A stretch of DNA of 14,787 nucleotides from Bryobacterales bacterium (lineage in GTDB: Bacteria; Acidobacteriota; Terriglobia; Bryobacterales; Bryobacteraceae): the NCBI GenBank assembly GCA_016880505.1, contig JAEHDI010001125.1:1-14787 (forward strand), written 5' to 3'. Positions 13,726 to 14,787 of this stretch are shown in pieces. Every line of letters starts with the position of its first letter. Positions within the stretch are counted from its first letter, which is position 1. The notes beneath the pieces were generated by a model. It was not told where the DNA came from, did no database searches, and saw only the letters and a list, made by a program, of their open reading frames with translations. A program made the position numbers and the translations under genes.

Positions 13726-14787
13726 TCACCTGGGGGGTGGGAGTTTGCGGACCTGCTCGAAGTACTGCTGCACGTACTGCTGGTAGATGAGCGGGACCTC
13801 GTCGCGGTGGATCTCGCCGCCGGTGTCGGAGTGAGCGGCGGCACTCTGTGAGTAAGGTGTCTTCAACTGCTGGTCGCCGGAGGAGACCTCGACGGTCACC
13901 TCGCCTTTCAGATTTTCGGCGCGCTTGCCGAAGATCTCGCTGATTTTTCCCATCGCCTCGAGCTGCTGCGCTTCGCGAATCTCCTTGTCGCCTTCCTCTT
14001 TGCCAACGCCGCTGCGTTCCTTGCGACTGGCGGCGGTGTCGGCGCTGCGGCGGCCGGGTTTGCCGGCGGCCTTGTCACGGGACTCGGCGCCTTCACTCTC
14101 TTCGCCGGCCTCCTGTTCGGCGTTGGCGTCCGCACGCATGTCCTCACGGCTGGCGCCGGGCGGGCCTTTCTGGCCCTTGCCCTGCCGCTGCCGGGACTCT
14201 GTGTCTCCCTTGCCCTCGGCGGTCTGCATCTCACCGCTCGACGGCGGCTTGATTTTCAGGCGCGAGAGCAGGTCGGCCATCGCGTCGCGCAGTTTGTTCA
14301 GGAGGTCGGAGTTTTCGCCGGACTTCGCATTTTGCTTGCGCGGCGACGACGGGGCGGCGTTATCGCCTTCCGCCGCAGGGGAAGAATCCGCGTTGGGCGC
14401 AGGCTCGCCGGAGGAAGCCTCCGCCTGTTCGTCGGCGGCATCGCGCGTGGGGAGGCCTTCCGCCTTACGCAGCGCATCACCGGGGACGCTGGATGCTTCG
14501 GCTTCGCCCGGTTCGGTGGCGAGGGACTGGCGGGAGTCGTGCTTGGCGGCGCGTTCGTCTGCTGTCATGCCGATCGCGGGAATCGGTTCGTTGCCCGGAC
14601 GCGGTGGGCGCGGCTTCGGCAAGCCCGCGCTCTCGACGGTTTTCGCGGAGAAGACGTCGAAGGAAGCTCGCGCGATCGGCGGGCGGAGGTCGAGGGAATG
14701 AGTCAGCCCGTAGCGGAGGGCGAAGAGGCCGAAGGCGACGAGTCCGAGGAGGCCGGCGGCGCGAAGGCCGCGCGGAACGCCAAGCGG
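13726..14787 (-). CDS. Single-pass membrane protein with low-complexity linker and conserved C-terminal tail (partial, N-terminus beyond window)
   Basis: The frame is open to the last base of the window, so the start is missing; 353 residues are visible. A transmembrane helix lies at about residues 8-28 (LRAAGLLGLVAFGLFALRYG). Residues 55-270 are mostly Ala, Glu, Lys, Gly, Ser and Pro with little hydrophobic content, except for a short helix LLNKLRDAMADLLSRLKI at about 161-180. The last 80 residues are more ordered and end with DEVPLIYQQYVQQYFEQVRK, which looks like a conserved docking or assembly tail. I have an impression of similar proteins beside MoxR-ATPase/DUF58/von Willebrand gene sets in Acidobacteria, but no such neighbour is visible and I do not assign a function. 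A TTG at 14622 is not the start because the transmembrane helix lies upstream of it in the same frame. Confidence 0.7.
   Translation of the reverse strand, partial: PLGVPRGLRAAGLLGLVAFGLFALRYGLTHSLDLRPPIARASFDVFSAKTVESAGLPKPRPPRPGNEPIPAIGMTADERAAKHDSRQSLATEPGEAEASSVPGDALRKAEGLPTRDAADEQAEASSGEPAPNADSSPAAEGDNAAPSSPRKQNAKSGENSDLLNKLRDAMADLLSRLKIKPPSSGEMQTAEGKGDTESRQRQGKGQKGPPGASREDMRADANAEQEAGEESEGAESRDKAAGKPGRRSADTAASRKERSGVGKEEGDKEIREAQQLEAMGKISEIFGKRAENLKGEVTVEVSSGDQQLKTPYSQSAAAHSDTGGEIHRDEVPLIYQQYVQQYFEQVRKLPPPR

Overview
The window is GC-rich and its gene content points to a soil member of the Acidobacteriota, most likely of the Solibacter/Bryobacter type. This rests on recognising families: a glycine-zipper lipoprotein family common in that phylum, runs of secreted carboxypeptidase-regulatory-like (transthyretin-fold) proteins, a rhamnogalacturonan-lyase-like module and a signal-peptide-bearing 2-hydroxyacid dehydrogenase. 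No rRNA, tRNA, CRISPR array, insertion sequence or integrase was seen.

Layout. 1-1095 (minus): secreted FGE/SUMF1-type protein fused to a rhamnogalacturonan-lyase (PL11)-like beta-sheet domain, cut by the window edge. 1096-1256: a divergent control region with a strong sigma-54 (-24/-12) promoter match and a leader hairpin. 1257-2722 (plus): glycine-zipper lipoprotein, then an OmpA/Pal-type peptidoglycan-binding protein. 2749-2792: a hairpin between convergent genes. 6880-2810 (minus): an NtrC-type sigma-54 activator, its membrane histidine kinase and a proline-rich lipoprotein, in transcription order. 7031-8038 (plus): exported D-2-hydroxyacid dehydrogenase. 8072-13220 (plus): a tandem triplication of a gene with its own -10 box and leader, period about 1.72 kb. 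The encoded secreted protein has five beta-sandwich repeats. The first copy carries two frameshifts relative to the others. 13247-13657 (plus): GNAT acetyltransferase. 13664-13716: a GGACA/TGTCC palindromic block. 13726-14787 (minus): a single-pass membrane protein of low complexity with a conserved C-terminal tail, cut by the window edge.

How the parts may work together. The two-component system activates sigma-54 promoters by family. The one good sigma-54 promoter I found points at the lipoprotein-OmpA pair, so a plausible but untested circuit is envelope signal -> kinase -> NtrC-type regulator -> envelope lipoprotein operon. The triplicated secreted proteins and the exported dehydrogenase fit a periplasmic or surface lifestyle, but nothing in the sequence ties them to that circuit.

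Most notable points: the sigma-54 promoter, the triplication with a frameshifted first copy whose two shifts sit near slippery sequences, the FGE-PL11 fusion, and the exported but catalytically intact dehydrogenase. None of these proves a new system; each is stated with its limits.
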